NCBI RefSeq assembly: GCF_033118175.1
Contig: NC_083693.1
Coordinates: 27,971,981 to 28,035,980, forward strand
DNA from: Dama dama
Taxonomy: Eukaryota > Chordata > Mammalia > Artiodactyla > Cervidae
DNA: 64,000 nt
Reading direction: 5' to 3'
The position numbers and the translations under genes were made by a program. Shown here piece by piece: positions 54,031-63,428 of the stretch. The notes beneath the pieces are model-generated. The model was not told where the DNA came from and did not search any database. It saw only the letters and a program-made list of their open reading frames with translations. Every line of letters begins with the position of its first letter. Positions within the stretch are counted from its first letter, which is position 1.

Positions 54031-54227
54031 GACTTAGATGGAAGCAAGTTTTACAACCACACACCAACCCACAAACCCCCACCCCAATATCTCACTCTCC
54101 TGTGTATTAGGATATGTTTTCTAAAGTCTGCTTTCTCCTGCCTTAACTCTTGGAGGCCCCATCTCTGAACATTAGGGATCAGCCCTCCATAAGGGAAGTG
54201 GTGTTTGTGATTGTTGGGAGATGCAGC

Positions 54228-54748
54228 CTCCAAGATGGCCCCAATTTGATCCCCATTTCCCGATTACTGTGTACTCTTGTGTAATCCACTCTCTTTGAGT
54301 GTGGGTTAGTTTTATTGACTCATTTCTAACAAATACAATATGGCAGAAATGATGGAATGTCACTTCTAACACTAGGTTATAAAAAGACTGCAGCTTCCAT
54401 CCTGGGCACCCTCTCTTGTTCTCACACTCACTCACTCTGAAGGGATTCAGCCGCCATACTGTGAGCTACACTACGGACAGGTCTACGTGGGATGGAATTG
54501 ATGTGTCTAGCCAACAGCCCACAACAATATGAGGATGGCCAACAGCTGTGAGAGTGATCTTGGAAGCAAATCCTCCTGCATCAAGGCTTGAAACGACTAC
54601 AGCCCCAGCCGACACTGAATATAGCCTTGTGAGAGATGCCCAGCCTGGGGTACTGGGTTTCTTACCAGAAGAAATGATGAACCAGTAAATAGTCATTAAA
54701 GCCATGAAATCTGGAGGTAATTTGTTAAGAAACAATAGATAACTAATA
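54228..54748 (+). mobile_element. MLT1-type solo LTR, nearly complete
   Basis: ctccaagatggccccaattt, gaatgtcacttctaacacta, cagccgccatactgtgagct, atcttggaagcaaatcctcc, gactacagccccagccgaca and caatagataactaatac follow the MLT1 order end to end. Confidence 0.85.
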
Positions 54749-55016
54749 CAATTATCCTTAGGGCTAGAGTATAGTGGTAGGATGGAATAACAACGCCCCC
54801 CCAAAAAAAAGATCCCAAACTCTAGTCCCTGAAATCTGTTACTTTATATGGCAAAATGGACTTCGCAGATGAAACTGAGTGAAGGATCTCAAGACGGGGA
54901 GATATTCCTAGATTATCCTGGTCAGCTCAGTGTAGTCACAAGAGTGACTAAGTGAGGAAGAGATGGGCAGAAGAACCAGAATCAGAAACCAGGCACAGTA
55001 AGAAAGGCTCAACATA

Positions 55017-55456
55017 GTGGATTGGCCAAAAAACTAATTCAGGTTTTTTCATAACATCGTATGGAAAAACCCAAATGAACGGGCTTCTCCTTCAGGGGTG
55101 AGGAGTCCACCTGCCAACACAGGACACACAGGTTCAATCCCTGGTCTGGGAAGGCCCCACATGCCATAGAGCAACTAAGCCACATGCCGCAACTCCTGAG
55201 CCTATGCTCTAGAGCCCAGGAGCTGTGAATATTGAGCCCCTGTGCTGCAACTATGGAAGCCCGTGCACCCTAGAGCCCATGCTCTGCAACAAGAGAAGCC
55301 ATGAGCCATGGCAATGAGAAGCCAGTGCACCACAGCTACAGAGTACCCCCACTCGCTGCAACTAGAGAAAGCTGGTGAAGAGCAATGAAGATCCAGTGCA
55401 GCCATACATTAAGTAAATAAATAAACAGACCCAAATGGACTTTTTGGCCAACCCAG
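55017..55456. mobile_element. mariner-type MITE split by CHR-2
   Basis: Inverted ends ggattggccaaaaaact (left) and ggactttttggccaaccc (right), with the inner ttcaggttttttcataacat palindromic half, are flanked by TA at 55,015-55,016 and 55,457-55,458. Without the SINE it would be about 90 bp. Confidence 0.88.
55081..55428 (+). mobile_element. CHR-2 SINE inside the mariner MITE
   Basis: The head gggcttctccttcaggggtg is followed by a full CHR-2 body and (AAAT)n tail. acccaaatgaac (55,069-55,080) and acccaaatggac (55,429-55,440) form the TSD, 11 of 12. Confidence 0.94.
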
Positions 55457-55715
55457 TACATTGCTGGCTCTGAAGGTGGAGGAGGAGCCAATGAGCCAAT
55501 GAATGCAGACAGATCCTAGAGGCAGGAAAAGGCAAGGAAACAGATTCTCCCCTAGAAACTCCAGAAGGAAAGTGATATTGTCAACACTTTGATTTTGCCC
55601 AGCAAGATCAATTTCAGACTTCTGACTCCAGAACTACAAGATGATAAATTTATGTTATTTTAAGCCATTATATGTGTAGTCATTTGTTACAGCAACAATA
55701 GGAAACTAATACAAA

Positions 55716-56151
55716 GGTGAATATGAACAGGGCAACACTGGGAACAGCTTTTCTTGCCCAAATGTAAAAGTCTTGACATCTCCATTGGGAGCTTGACTTT
55801 TGTTAGTAATGCTATTGGGATGAGGCTATGAGGTTCATGAGGATAAACACAAAGTAATTAGTTTGCCCCCTGAACAGAAACCAATCGGAGTTTGGTTTTC
55901 TATCCAACTGCTTTCACCCAACACCAACCAGCTGCCCCACAAAAGCATGTCACAGACTAAGTCTTTGGGAAACAATGACAGAGTGGGACTAATGCAGGAC
56001 TCTAATGTAGGTTAATGCCACTTGAGATATCTACATCATCTCCAAGTACCAACAAGGCGAAGAGCTACCCACACAATTTTCACCTAGCTTGCCTACCAGT
56101 ATCCCATCTCTTCTCCATCACTAAAACGTCCAGTAGCTGCAAGTTAGGTCA
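55716..56151. other. unique DNA, no feature recognised
   Basis: About 435 bp, no repeats or coding supported. Confidence 0.35.
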
Positions 56152-56166
56152 AGAGTAATGGGGCAG

Positions 56167-56501
56167 GGGCTTCCCTGGTGGCTCAGTGGTAAAGAATCCA
56201 CCTGCCAATGCAGGAGACAGAGGTTTGATCCCTGATCTGGGAAAATATCACATGCCACAGAGCAACTAAGCCCATATACCACAACTATTGAGCTCTAGAG
56301 CCCAAGAGCCACAACTACTGAGCCCACAAGCCTCAACTACTGAACCTCAAGTGCTACAGCCTTTGTTCCACAGCAAGAGAAGTTCCCACGGTGAGAAGCC
56401 CAAGCACCGCAACTAGAGAGTAGCCCCTGCCCTCTGCAGCTAGAGAAAAGCCTGTGCAGCAACGAAAACCAGCACAGCCAAAAAATAAATAAAACTGCAA
56501 C
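56167..56501 (+). mobile_element. CHR-2 SINE with 15-bp TSD
   Basis: The head gggcttccctggtggctcag is followed by the full CHR-2 body. agagtaatggggcag (56,152-56,166) and agaggaatggggcag (56,502-56,516) match at 14 of 15. Confidence 0.95.
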
Positions 56502-56643
56502 AGAGGAATGGGGCAGTACTGAGCACTCCCTAGACCCCCAGGTCGCTGAGGTCACTGCACAGCCACACCTGACTTCTCTTTACTCAAATATATAATCCCA
56601 CCTCCACCCTGGACAACCCAGGAGTCTACCTACTGTATCACTA

Positions 56644-56728
56644 TTATAAAGTTGGCCAAAAATTTTATTCAGGCTTTTCCATGACACCTTACAGGAAAAT
56701 TCAAAGAAACTTTATGACCAACCCAATA
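56644..56728. mobile_element. mariner-type MITE, about 85 bp, unbroken
   Basis: Left aaagttggccaaaaatttta and right ctttatgaccaacccaata are inverted copies, with ttcaggcttttccatgacac forming the inner palindrome. Same family as 55,017-55,456. Confidence 0.82.
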
Positions 56729-56744
56729 TTAAGATTTATCACTT

Positions 56745-56885
56745 TACCTCTCTGATCTAATTTTCTCCCCAGCCAATCAATGAAGAGGAGAAACAGAAGC
56801 TCACAGAAGTTAACTGATTGCCAAGAAAAGTAGAATCCAGATTTCCTGATTCCAACTCTATATTCTGTCAACAAAACCACCGTTT
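56745..56885 (-). mobile_element. MIR SINE fragment
   Basis: aagaggagaaacagaagctc, acagaagttaactgattgcc and gtagaatccagatttcctga match a reversed MIR. Confidence 0.65.
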
Positions 56886-56934
56886 TCTCACTTTAAGCAA
56901 CAGGACTTGAATTAAAATCTAATTGCAATGGCTG

Positions 56935-57065
56935 TGAGACAGACAACGTGAGCTCCAAGCCTGGCTGTCATGTAGCGGCTGTCATTTCCCTGTGCCTCAA
57001 TTTCCTCATCTACAGAACAAAAATCTAGAGGGAAAGAGGAGGCAGAGTTTATGATAATGTCATGG
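56935..57065 (+). mobile_element. MIR SINE fragment
   Basis: ctgtgcctcaatttcctcat, preceded by a tRNA-type part (gtgagctccaagcctggctg), matches a plus-strand MIR. It lies head-to-head with the copy at 56,745. Confidence 0.65.
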
Positions 57066-57164
57066 AACCGAGGAAGAATACAGAAATACCCCCAAAGTCA
57101 GTAGCCACCCCCACTCAGACTTCCAGACCCAAAGCTGGAAACAATTAAAAAAAAAATTCTCCAA

Positions 57165-57500
57165 AGTTTTTTCTACCACAAACTTTGAATGTGGGTGTGA
57201 GCGGTACTTTAAGGGTTTATAAAGTAACACGTGGGTCACCTGTCAGGGAGCCAGGATCGGAATGCTGGTTTTAATTACACTGAATATTTCACTTTCTTAT
57301 GCAGAGGCATAATCAATTATCTTATTTAAAGGCATTACGATAATGTGTGTGTAAAATGGAGCCATTCCCTGTATTGCATTAGATTCTACTAATTATAGGA
57401 GAATGTTTGGAGCTAAAATGTCAGCTTGTCATCCGGATGGCTTGTAATTCAGGATTTGCATTCACAGACGGAAAGGGAACTCTGACAAAAATTGCAGGCA
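57165..57500. promoter_or_regulatory. strongest candidate conserved non-coding element
   Basis: 335 bp without any repeat. Motifs seen: an E-box cacgtg (57,228-57,233), cacctg (57,237-57,242), TAAT cores (ggttttaattacactg, gcataatcaattatct, tactaattatagg), a palindrome catccggatg with an ETS-like core (57,430-57,439), and an octamer atttgcat (57,454-57,461). This density of sites resembles a developmental enhancer. Conservation was not tested, so the call is inference. Confidence 0.35.
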
Positions 57501-57844
57501 GCTCAAGCTCGTCTGGCCTTCGCCTCACAGGCTCCAGCAGCAGCTAGAACACCAATCATTGCTGTACCCCCACTCTTGTCTGCCACGCTGGGCGGTGGGT
57601 ACTCCATCTCTCCTCTTCCCCGAAGAGGGCAAGACGGGAGGAAGGGCTTTCAGGCAGGGGCAGGATGAGTGGGCAGCAAGTCACACAAGTTGCAGAAATG
57701 GAAGAGCAAAATTCCTCCTGAAGACTCACGCACCCCCTTATTTCATTTTCTTCCTGGTAACTGAGATTCTAAAAGTGGCATTTAAAGGGATTTGTGTTCC
57801 TAAGACTTCACGATCTTTGGCTTTCTTGGAAATAGCAATCTGAT
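57501..57844. other. unique DNA, no feature recognised
   Basis: A 94-codon plus frame (57,559-57,843) has no recognisable product. Confidence 0.3.
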
Positions 57845-57905
57845 TGATTTAATTCACTGCACATGTATTTCATGAGTGCCTACTATGTGCATCATGCCAG
57901 GCGGG
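57845..57905 (-). mobile_element. L2/MIR-type 3' end fragment
   Basis: catgagtgcctactatgtgc followed by atcatgccaggcgggtg matches a reversed L2/MIR terminus. Confidence 0.55.
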
Positions 57906-57914
57906 TGGCTTAGG

Positions 57915-58105
57915 GGGCACTGGTTAATAGTGTGGGCTCTAAACTAGACTTCTGGGACTTACTTGAAGCACACTGTGCACGAAGTAACTTGTGCCTCTGA
58001 TTCGGTGTCTGTAAACTGGGGACAGTAGCATCATTACAAGGTTGAGGCAGATGATATTTATGATGTGTTTAGAAGGAGTCTGATGTTAATTAAGAACTCA
58101 GCAAG
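57915..58105 (+). mobile_element. MIR SINE
   Basis: tggttaatagtgtgggctct, cgaagtaacttgtgcctctg and gtctgtaaactggggacag follow the MIR order. Confidence 0.75.
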
Positions 58106-58106
58106 G

Positions 58107-58425
58107 GCTTCCCTGATGGCTCAATGGTAAAGAATCTGCCTGGCAATGCAGAAGACACAGGATCGATTCCCTAGTTCAGGAAGATCCCGTATGCCACGGA
58201 ACAACTAAGCTTGGGAGCCACAACTATTGAGCCTGTGCTCTAGAGCCTGGTAGCCGCAACTACTGAAGCCCTTAGACCTTACAGCCCAAGCTCCGAAATA
58301 AGAGAAGCCACCGCAATGAGAAGCCCACACACAGAGCTAGACAGTAGCCCACACTTGACACTAGAGAAGAGCCTGCATGGCAACGAAGATCCAGCACAGC
58401 CAAAAATAAATTAGTTTTTTTAAGT
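58107..58425 (+). mobile_element. CHR-2 SINE
   Basis: The head ggcttccctgatggctcaat is followed by the full CHR-2 body and a short A-rich tail. Confidence 0.93.
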
Positions 58426-58427
58426 CA

Positions 58428-58502
58428 GAGATATAAATTTCTGTTTTTGACAAGCCACCTAGTCTGTGGTGTTTTGTTGTAGCAGCAGGAGGAGACTGAG
58501 AC
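58428..58502 (+). mobile_element. MaLR (MST/MLT1-type) LTR 3' end
   Basis: agatataaatttctgttttt, agccacctagtctgtggtgt and tttgttgtagcagcaggagg are the last 75 bp of a MaLR LTR. Confidence 0.7.
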
Positions 58503-58510
58503 GGTCGTCC

Positions 58511-58910
58511 ACCAGGCTTCTATGGCCACCTGCACCCCGAGGAGTCCCACACCTCCGCCAGCCTCTCTCCTGAGTTCAGACCCACATGGCCAACAGCATC
58601 CCCTGTCTCCTCCACGTACCTGTTCATCTCCGCCTCAGACCTGCCCTCCTCCCACCTTCCTCTGTGGCACTGTTTACTCCTTTCCCCAGGCTGTCACCCT
58701 CCACGGCACCTGACTCATCCTCTTCTCTAGCACAGTCATTCACCAAGTCCCGGTGTTTTGTCTCAGAAATGTCTTAACCATCATCCCCTGGTCCCATCAC
58801 CGCTGTCACCTCTCCCCGCTGTGGCTGTCAAGCCCCTTCCTCACCAGCCTCCCTCTCCCCAGTCTCATTGACATCACTTCTCTCCCCCTGTGGACTTGCT
58901 ATGTCTTGGG
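58511..58910 (+). mobile_element. L2 LINE fragment
   Basis: cagacctgccctcctcccac, ctgactcatcctcttctcta and cagtcattcaccaagtcccg match L2 ORF2. The short frames at 58,522-58,777 are its translations. Confidence 0.6.
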
Positions 58911-59029
58911 CACCTGTCACTGAGCCCTCCCAGGGGCAAGGACTCATCGGAGGTCCTAGGCTACATCTGAGAAAAGAAGGCTCAGAGGAGCCACCCATTT
59001 CATCTATTAATCAATAACAAAAGTGAAAA

Positions 59030-59122
59030 AGAAAGTGAAAGTTTTAGTTGCTCAGTTATGTCTGACTCTTTGTGACCCCATCGACTGTTGCCAGCCAGGT
59101 TCCCATGTCCACGGGATTTCCC
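59030..59122 (-). mobile_element. Bov-A fragment
   Basis: agtgaaagttttagttgctc, agttatgtctgactctttgt to gtccacgggatttccctg: only the tail half of Bov-tA/Bov-A. Confidence 0.85.
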
Positions 59123-59284
59123 TGAAACAATGATAATTTTACTTCTCACAATCTGGGTTTGTAACTCAGTTGGTCCTTCTTCCGGTCTTATCTGGGCTCT
59201 CTCATACAGCTGCAGGCAGCTGACTGCTCCCCTGGACCCGGAAGGTCACCTCACTCACATCTGGCAGTGGGTGCTGGCTATGGA

Positions 59285-59493
59285 TGGGCTTCCTTGGTGG
59301 CTCAGACATTAAAGAATCTGCCTGCAATGTGGGATACCCTGGTTCGATCCCTGGGGTCAGGAAGATCCCCTGGAGTAGGAAATGGCAATCCACTCCAGGA
59401 TTCTTATCTGGAGAATTCCACGGACAGAGGAGCCTGGTCAGCTACCGTCCATGGGGTCATGAAAGAGTCAGACACGCCTGAGGGACTAACACT
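59285..59493 (+). mobile_element. Bov-tA SINE
   Basis: The head gggcttccttggtggctcag, box B ggttcgatccctggggtcag, and the tail end gagggactaacacta. Confidence 0.94.
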
Positions 59494-59807
59494 ACGACTG
59501 CCATGGGTGGGAGCACCTGGTTCTCCTTCACGTGGGTTCTCACCCTCCACTAGCTTAGAGAGGCTTCCTTTCCTACTGGTCTCTCCAACAGGGTAGAAAG
59601 TAAAAGCAACAAGGTCTCTTAAGGCCAAGACTCCAGAACTTCCTTATGACACTGACACAATAGTCTATGTCAAAGTAAGTCATAGATTAACTCAGTGTGA
59701 TGGAAACAAAGAAACTTTGCCTCTCAACGGGAGGATGGCAACATCCCATCACAAAAGGCCTGATTCACTGGGGGTCCTGATTAAAATAAGCTGGCCACCA
59801 CACTAAG
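59494..59807. other. unique DNA, no feature recognised
   Basis: About 310 bp without recognised features. Confidence 0.35.
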
Positions 59808-60007
59808 AAGGGCTCCTCTGGTGGTTCAGTGGTAAAGAATTGCCTGTCAATGCAGGAAACAGGGATTCGATCCCTGGGTCAGGAAGATCCCCTGGAGGAG
59901 GAAATGGCAACCCACTGCAGTATTCTTGCCTGGGAAATCCCATGGACAGAGGAACCCCGCAGGCTACCATCCATGGGGTCACAAAGACACGACTGAGCAA
60001 TGAAATA
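59808..60007 (+). mobile_element. Bov-tA SINE
   Basis: The head agggctcctctggtggttca, box B gattcgatccctgggtcagg, and the tail cacaaagacacgactgagca. Confidence 0.93.
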
Positions 60008-60950
60008 GCGACAGCAACAACCATATCAACAAACTTGTCCACAGTCATTCACTCAACTTGAAAATCCTAGGATATGAACGAGGGTCTTCCAATGACAAGG
60101 TTCTCCCATTTCCATATCTGCTACTAGACCTGCTTCCCACCAAGAGGAAGTCGGTGATGGATGTGTCACCAAGAGCGTCCACAGTAGTGACACAGCCACT
60201 TGAGCTGGGCCACCCTAGATGAAAGTGGCCAGCACCACCTCGTCTTCCAGGAGCTCTGGCTGTGATGGCAGCTGCCCATCCCACCTTCCCACTCACTGCA
60301 TCCAACTTGGCTCCAGCAAGCAGCATAATGCAGGACTCGAGAACTCCCCCAGGTCCCCGGACTCCATTAAGGTGCTGATTAAAATTTGATGCTCCCATTT
60401 AACACCTATTAGCAAACACAGTGCCCTGCTGCTAGGAGAGAGAACTTGCAGGAGGGGGTCTCCCCAGCTCCCAGCAGCACCCTTCCTGCCAAGGTGGCAA
60501 ACCATTAGATGAAAGAAAGATGAAGCAGAGATGGATGTGGAAGGAGGACTGGCTCTTCCTGAGCCCCAAAGTGGGCCTGAGAGCTTAAGTGTCCCGCGCT
60601 GAACAGTAAGACGGGGCCAAGGATGAGAAACCAGCATCTGAGAATCTGCAGCCCTAAGTGATGGAGAGAGGCCATCTCCTCCCCTCTGCCTTCCCACCAG
60701 GCTAAGATCAGAATGGTCCATGAGAAGACACATCATGGCAATAACTGTAATCAGGATACAAATGCCCCAAGTGGTAAGAATGGAATCTCTGTTCCCAAAG
60801 TCCACTCTGGAAACTCCCCATAGAAACTCCCAAAGGGGAGGGGATCCCAGAAAAACTGAGGGCATTCCACCTCTCCTTTCAAAGCAGAATGACTCGGCAG
60901 CAAACCTGTTGACTTTGGGGTAGGAGAGAAGACATACTCAGCCAAAGGTT
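60008..60950. other. 0.94 kb of unique DNA with the longest frame of the window
   Basis: The minus frame 60,293-60,865 is open for 190 codons but matches no family I know. A second minus frame (60,045-60,398) overlaps it. gatgca|gtgagt on the minus strand at about 60,292 is a donor-like site. No acceptor or partner exon was found. Confidence 0.25.
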
Positions 60951-60955
60951 GGCTG

Positions 60956-61166
60956 TTGTTATTTAGTCGCTCAGTTGTGTCTGACTCTTTTGAGTCCCCA
61001 TGGATTGCAGACCGTCAGGCACCTCTGTCCATGGGATTCCCCAGGCAAGAATACTGGAGTGGGTTGCCATTTCCTTCTCCAAGGGGATCTTCCCCACACA
61101 GAGACTAAACCCGCATTTCCTGCATTGGCAGACAGGTTCTTTACCACTGAGCCACCAAGGATGACA
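60956..61166 (-). mobile_element. Bov-tA SINE with 12-bp TSD
   Basis: Reversed tail ttgttatttagtcgctcagt, reversed head gagccaccaaggatgac. aaaggttggctg (60,944-60,955) and aaaggttgcctg (61,167-61,178) match at 11 of 12. Confidence 0.94.
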
Positions 61167-61329
61167 AAAGGTTGCCTGGGTGTTTACAATGTACTAGTGC
61201 CTGGCACAAAGCAGAGCTTACACAAAACAAGAAACAAAGTATTTACCCTCAAGGAACATATAATTTCATTGAGGCCACAGGTGCACACACCTGCAGCTAG
61301 GTAACAACACAAGGGTGTGAGCAGGAGCA

Positions 61330-61445
61330 CAGAATTAGATTTGACTCCCAAGCCTGTCGTCACTTACTGTGTGAGAAGCTTCTGAAAAGCTAATTCACAT
61401 GCTCCCGGTTAACACTTAGCAAACACTGTGCCTTCCTGCCACGAC
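61330..61445 (+). mobile_element. MIR-like fragment
   Basis: cgtcacttactgtgtgagaa and acacttagcaaacactgtgc resemble MIR 3' text. A similar segment lies at 60,388-60,445. Confidence 0.4.
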
Positions 61446-61489
61446 AGAGAGCTCCAGAGGGCTTCCTCGTGACCTTGAAGATCAGCACC

Positions 61490-62145
61490 GCAGCCATGAG
61501 GAAGAGTCTGGCAAGTCATGTTTAACTTTGAGCCTCAGCATCCTCATCTGTAAAATGGGAATGACAACACCCTTTGATCTGGATTGTCATGAAGATGGTG
61601 TCAACTTGAAAAACAGTCACAACCTGAAAGGTGAGAGTTGTATTTTATTCGGTGGGAATCTTCGGACTTCAAACTGGGGAGATAAGCATCTCAAGCAGCC
61701 CTGAGAGAACTTCTCCAAGGAGGTAAGAGGAGGAGCCAGGTTATGTAAAAGCTTTCCAACAAAGGGCAGGTAGTCTGAACATCAGAAGATTCTCGTTAAT
61801 TAAAGAAAACCAGATAACCCCAGTTAAGGAATTTAAGGCTTTTCTATATATGGAAAGAGGCAAGAGTCTGGACTCAATGGAATCATTCCTTTCATATGCA
61901 TCTCAGCTATCCCCGGGCTAGTATCTTATGTTTTTCACATTCTAAGCCCCCTTGGGGCTCACAGCTGTCTGATGGCTGCCAGATAGCAGGTATTCTCCAT
62001 CCTGAGTGCCCTTAGGGCTCACCAGCTCACATTGGAGGGCTGTAATCACTGATGACTGTGACAACATTGTTTACTGATATGGCAGGAAATAATCCAGTTC
62101 TCAGTGGGATGACGCGGTGCAGGTGAACGCACCTTGTGAATGTTC
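61490..62145 (+). mobile_element. MIR SINE split by a ruminant ERV LTR
   Basis: Left: tgagcctcagcatcctcatc and tgtaaaatgggaatgacaac up to 61,598. Right: ggatgacgcggtgcaggtga appears to resume the MIR after the LTR. Confidence 0.6.
61599..62102 (-). mobile_element. ruminant ERV solo LTR (BTLTR1-like)
   Basis: tgtcaacttgaaaaacagtc at the left and ataatccagttctca at the right give tg...ca ends. Read on the minus strand it has a polyadenylation signal (gaataaaatac, near 61,645-61,655). The body (agggcaggtagtctgaacat, ttaattaaagaaaaccagat) matches a bovine LTR as I remember it. No internal viral region is present, so this is a recombined solo copy. The family name is from memory. Confidence 0.75.
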
Positions 62146-62284
62146 AATAGCTACTCAAGGTCACAGCCTTATGAATAGTATGAGGGTCAAGTATAAGTAT
62201 AACCCACCTCCTCCAGGCTGTTGAGCTTCCTGTGGCCACTGATATCACATGGAGATTCAGATGTTTTAAGGTTTATCAGGTAGT
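62146..62284. other. unique DNA, predicted downstream of the candidate gene end
   Basis: About 140 bp. Cleavage for the poly(A) signal at 62,285 would be expected near 62,265-62,275. Confidence 0.3.
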
Positions 62285-62290
62285 TTTATT
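62285..62290 (-). terminator. polyadenylation signal AATAAA of the candidate minus-strand gene
   Basis: aataaa on the minus strand, about 60 bp downstream of the candidate stop codon at 62,352-62,354. The motif is common by chance; its value lies in its position. Confidence 0.3.
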
Positions 62291-62351
62291 CCCTACATGG
62301 CCCTCTCCCTGAGATACAAAGCCCCCCCAGCCCCACCCCATAACCATGGCC

Positions 62352-62554
62352 TCACCACCTCCCATAATAGGTGTTCCCACTGCAGAGTTCATGATAGTCC
62401 TGAGGGAAGCAGGGTGATGAGGGGAACCCCGTGATGACCCTGGCCTGTAATCTGGACGTTCCCCCAACACACTCACCTCCCCGCACTTCAGGATCCCATG
62501 GTTAACGGTGACTCCAGTGATTTCTGCCTCCTCCTCCTCCTTTGGCTTCTTTCT
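62352..62554 (-). CDS. candidate last two exons of an unrecognised gene
   Basis: On the minus strand, a stretch ending at 62,477 is followed by a perfect gtgagt donor (62,476-62,471). A good acceptor (ccctgcttccctcag) precedes 62,399. Splicing joins a frame open from 62,554 (acidic KKPKEEEEAEITGV, then NHGILKCGE) in phase 0 to DYHELCSGNTYYGRW and a stop at 62,352. A poly(A) signal follows. The upstream exon would have to start right after an in-frame tag at 62,557-62,555, where the acceptor has a poor pyrimidine tract. I do not recognise the protein. It could be the 3' end of a gene lying to the right, or chance. Confidence 0.25.
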
Positions 62555-63184
62555 CTACCCAGGGTCTTCTGCTGTGGGATTCAACACCCTTGGCTTGTCT
62601 TTGAAGCCCTCCCTGTCTTTCCTCTTTTACCACTGGAGCCCTGTGGTGGCCAGGCCTTCCCTGCCAGGCTGGGGAGCCAGAGGAGCCCTGCAGATAGCAG
62701 TAACCCACCAGAAGCCGGGCACTTTAGAGCAGTAAGGGGATGGAAGGGAATTCAGGGTTCGGGGACGATGCCCTGGCAGAGGTTGGGGAGATGACTTTTC
62801 TGGGAAGAGAGCTTTGTATGCAGGGTGACCGGAAGCACCCCTATAGCCCCTTCAGGATCCCCACCCACAATTCAACCTCCCCACCCCACCTCCCACCACC
62901 CCCCTATGCTGCCAGGCAAAGGGAAGGCTCACCAGCTTGCCAGCAATCTCTCTCAACCACACCCTTGACTCCTAGCTGGGGAGTTAAATACAGACTCCCA
63001 GCAGAGGTGCTCCTAGCCCTGTTTCTGTCACCCTGACCCCCGCCCCCAACCCTGCTCTGCTGTGCTCTCCCCCACAGCCTCTGGTGTGACCAGGTGCCCG
63101 TAAAAGTATCTTTTGGGCTCTGGGTGTCTCCTGCTCCCAAATTGCCCCCGGCAGGTGTCCAGGTTGAAAGAGATCGGCATAAAG
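62555..63184. other. GC-rich unique DNA; one weak extra exon candidate
   Basis: On the minus strand, 62,971-62,933 (39 bp) lies between an AG and gtgagc and is open (ESRVWLREIAGKL in one phase). It would join in phase with the exon at 62,554. The acceptor is weak (ctccccagctag). Confidence 0.2.
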
Positions 63185-63350
63185 AGTGATGAACCCAAGA
63201 TCCAAGCTCCCCTCTGTCACACAGCAGCTGTGCAGCCTAGGGCCAAACTGCTCAACCTTTCTGGGCCTTGGTGTTCTCATCTGTAAAGTGAGACCATAAT
63301 CTCCCTTTGTAGGAGGGTGGTGGGACTGGTGTGCGCATCAGGACACTTTT
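63185..63350 (+). mobile_element. MIR SINE
   Basis: tgtgcagcctagggccaaac, ggccttggtgttctcatctg and taaagtgagaccataatctc follow the MIR core. Confidence 0.75.
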
Positions 63351-63428
63351 ATAAAGTTCCTGATGCGCAGCCTGGAGCAGAGCGGGAGGCCCCTCCTCGC
63401 CCCACCTTTGAGGACTATTAGATACCCA

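Larger units (their letters stand above)
54775..55715 (+). mobile_element. second MLT1-type solo LTR, split by a mariner MITE
   Basis: ctagtccctgaaatctgtta, gcaaaatggacttcgcagat and gattatcctggtcagctcag lie left of the insertion. aggaaacagattctccccta, acttctgactccagaactac and acaataggaaactaatac lie right of it. It directly follows the MLT1 at 54,228 in the same orientation. Confidence 0.85.

Noticed and set aside
61599..62102. Possible retroviral coding sequence next to the LTR
   Set aside because: Only LTR sequence is present. Both sides return to MIR or unique DNA, so there is no viral gene.
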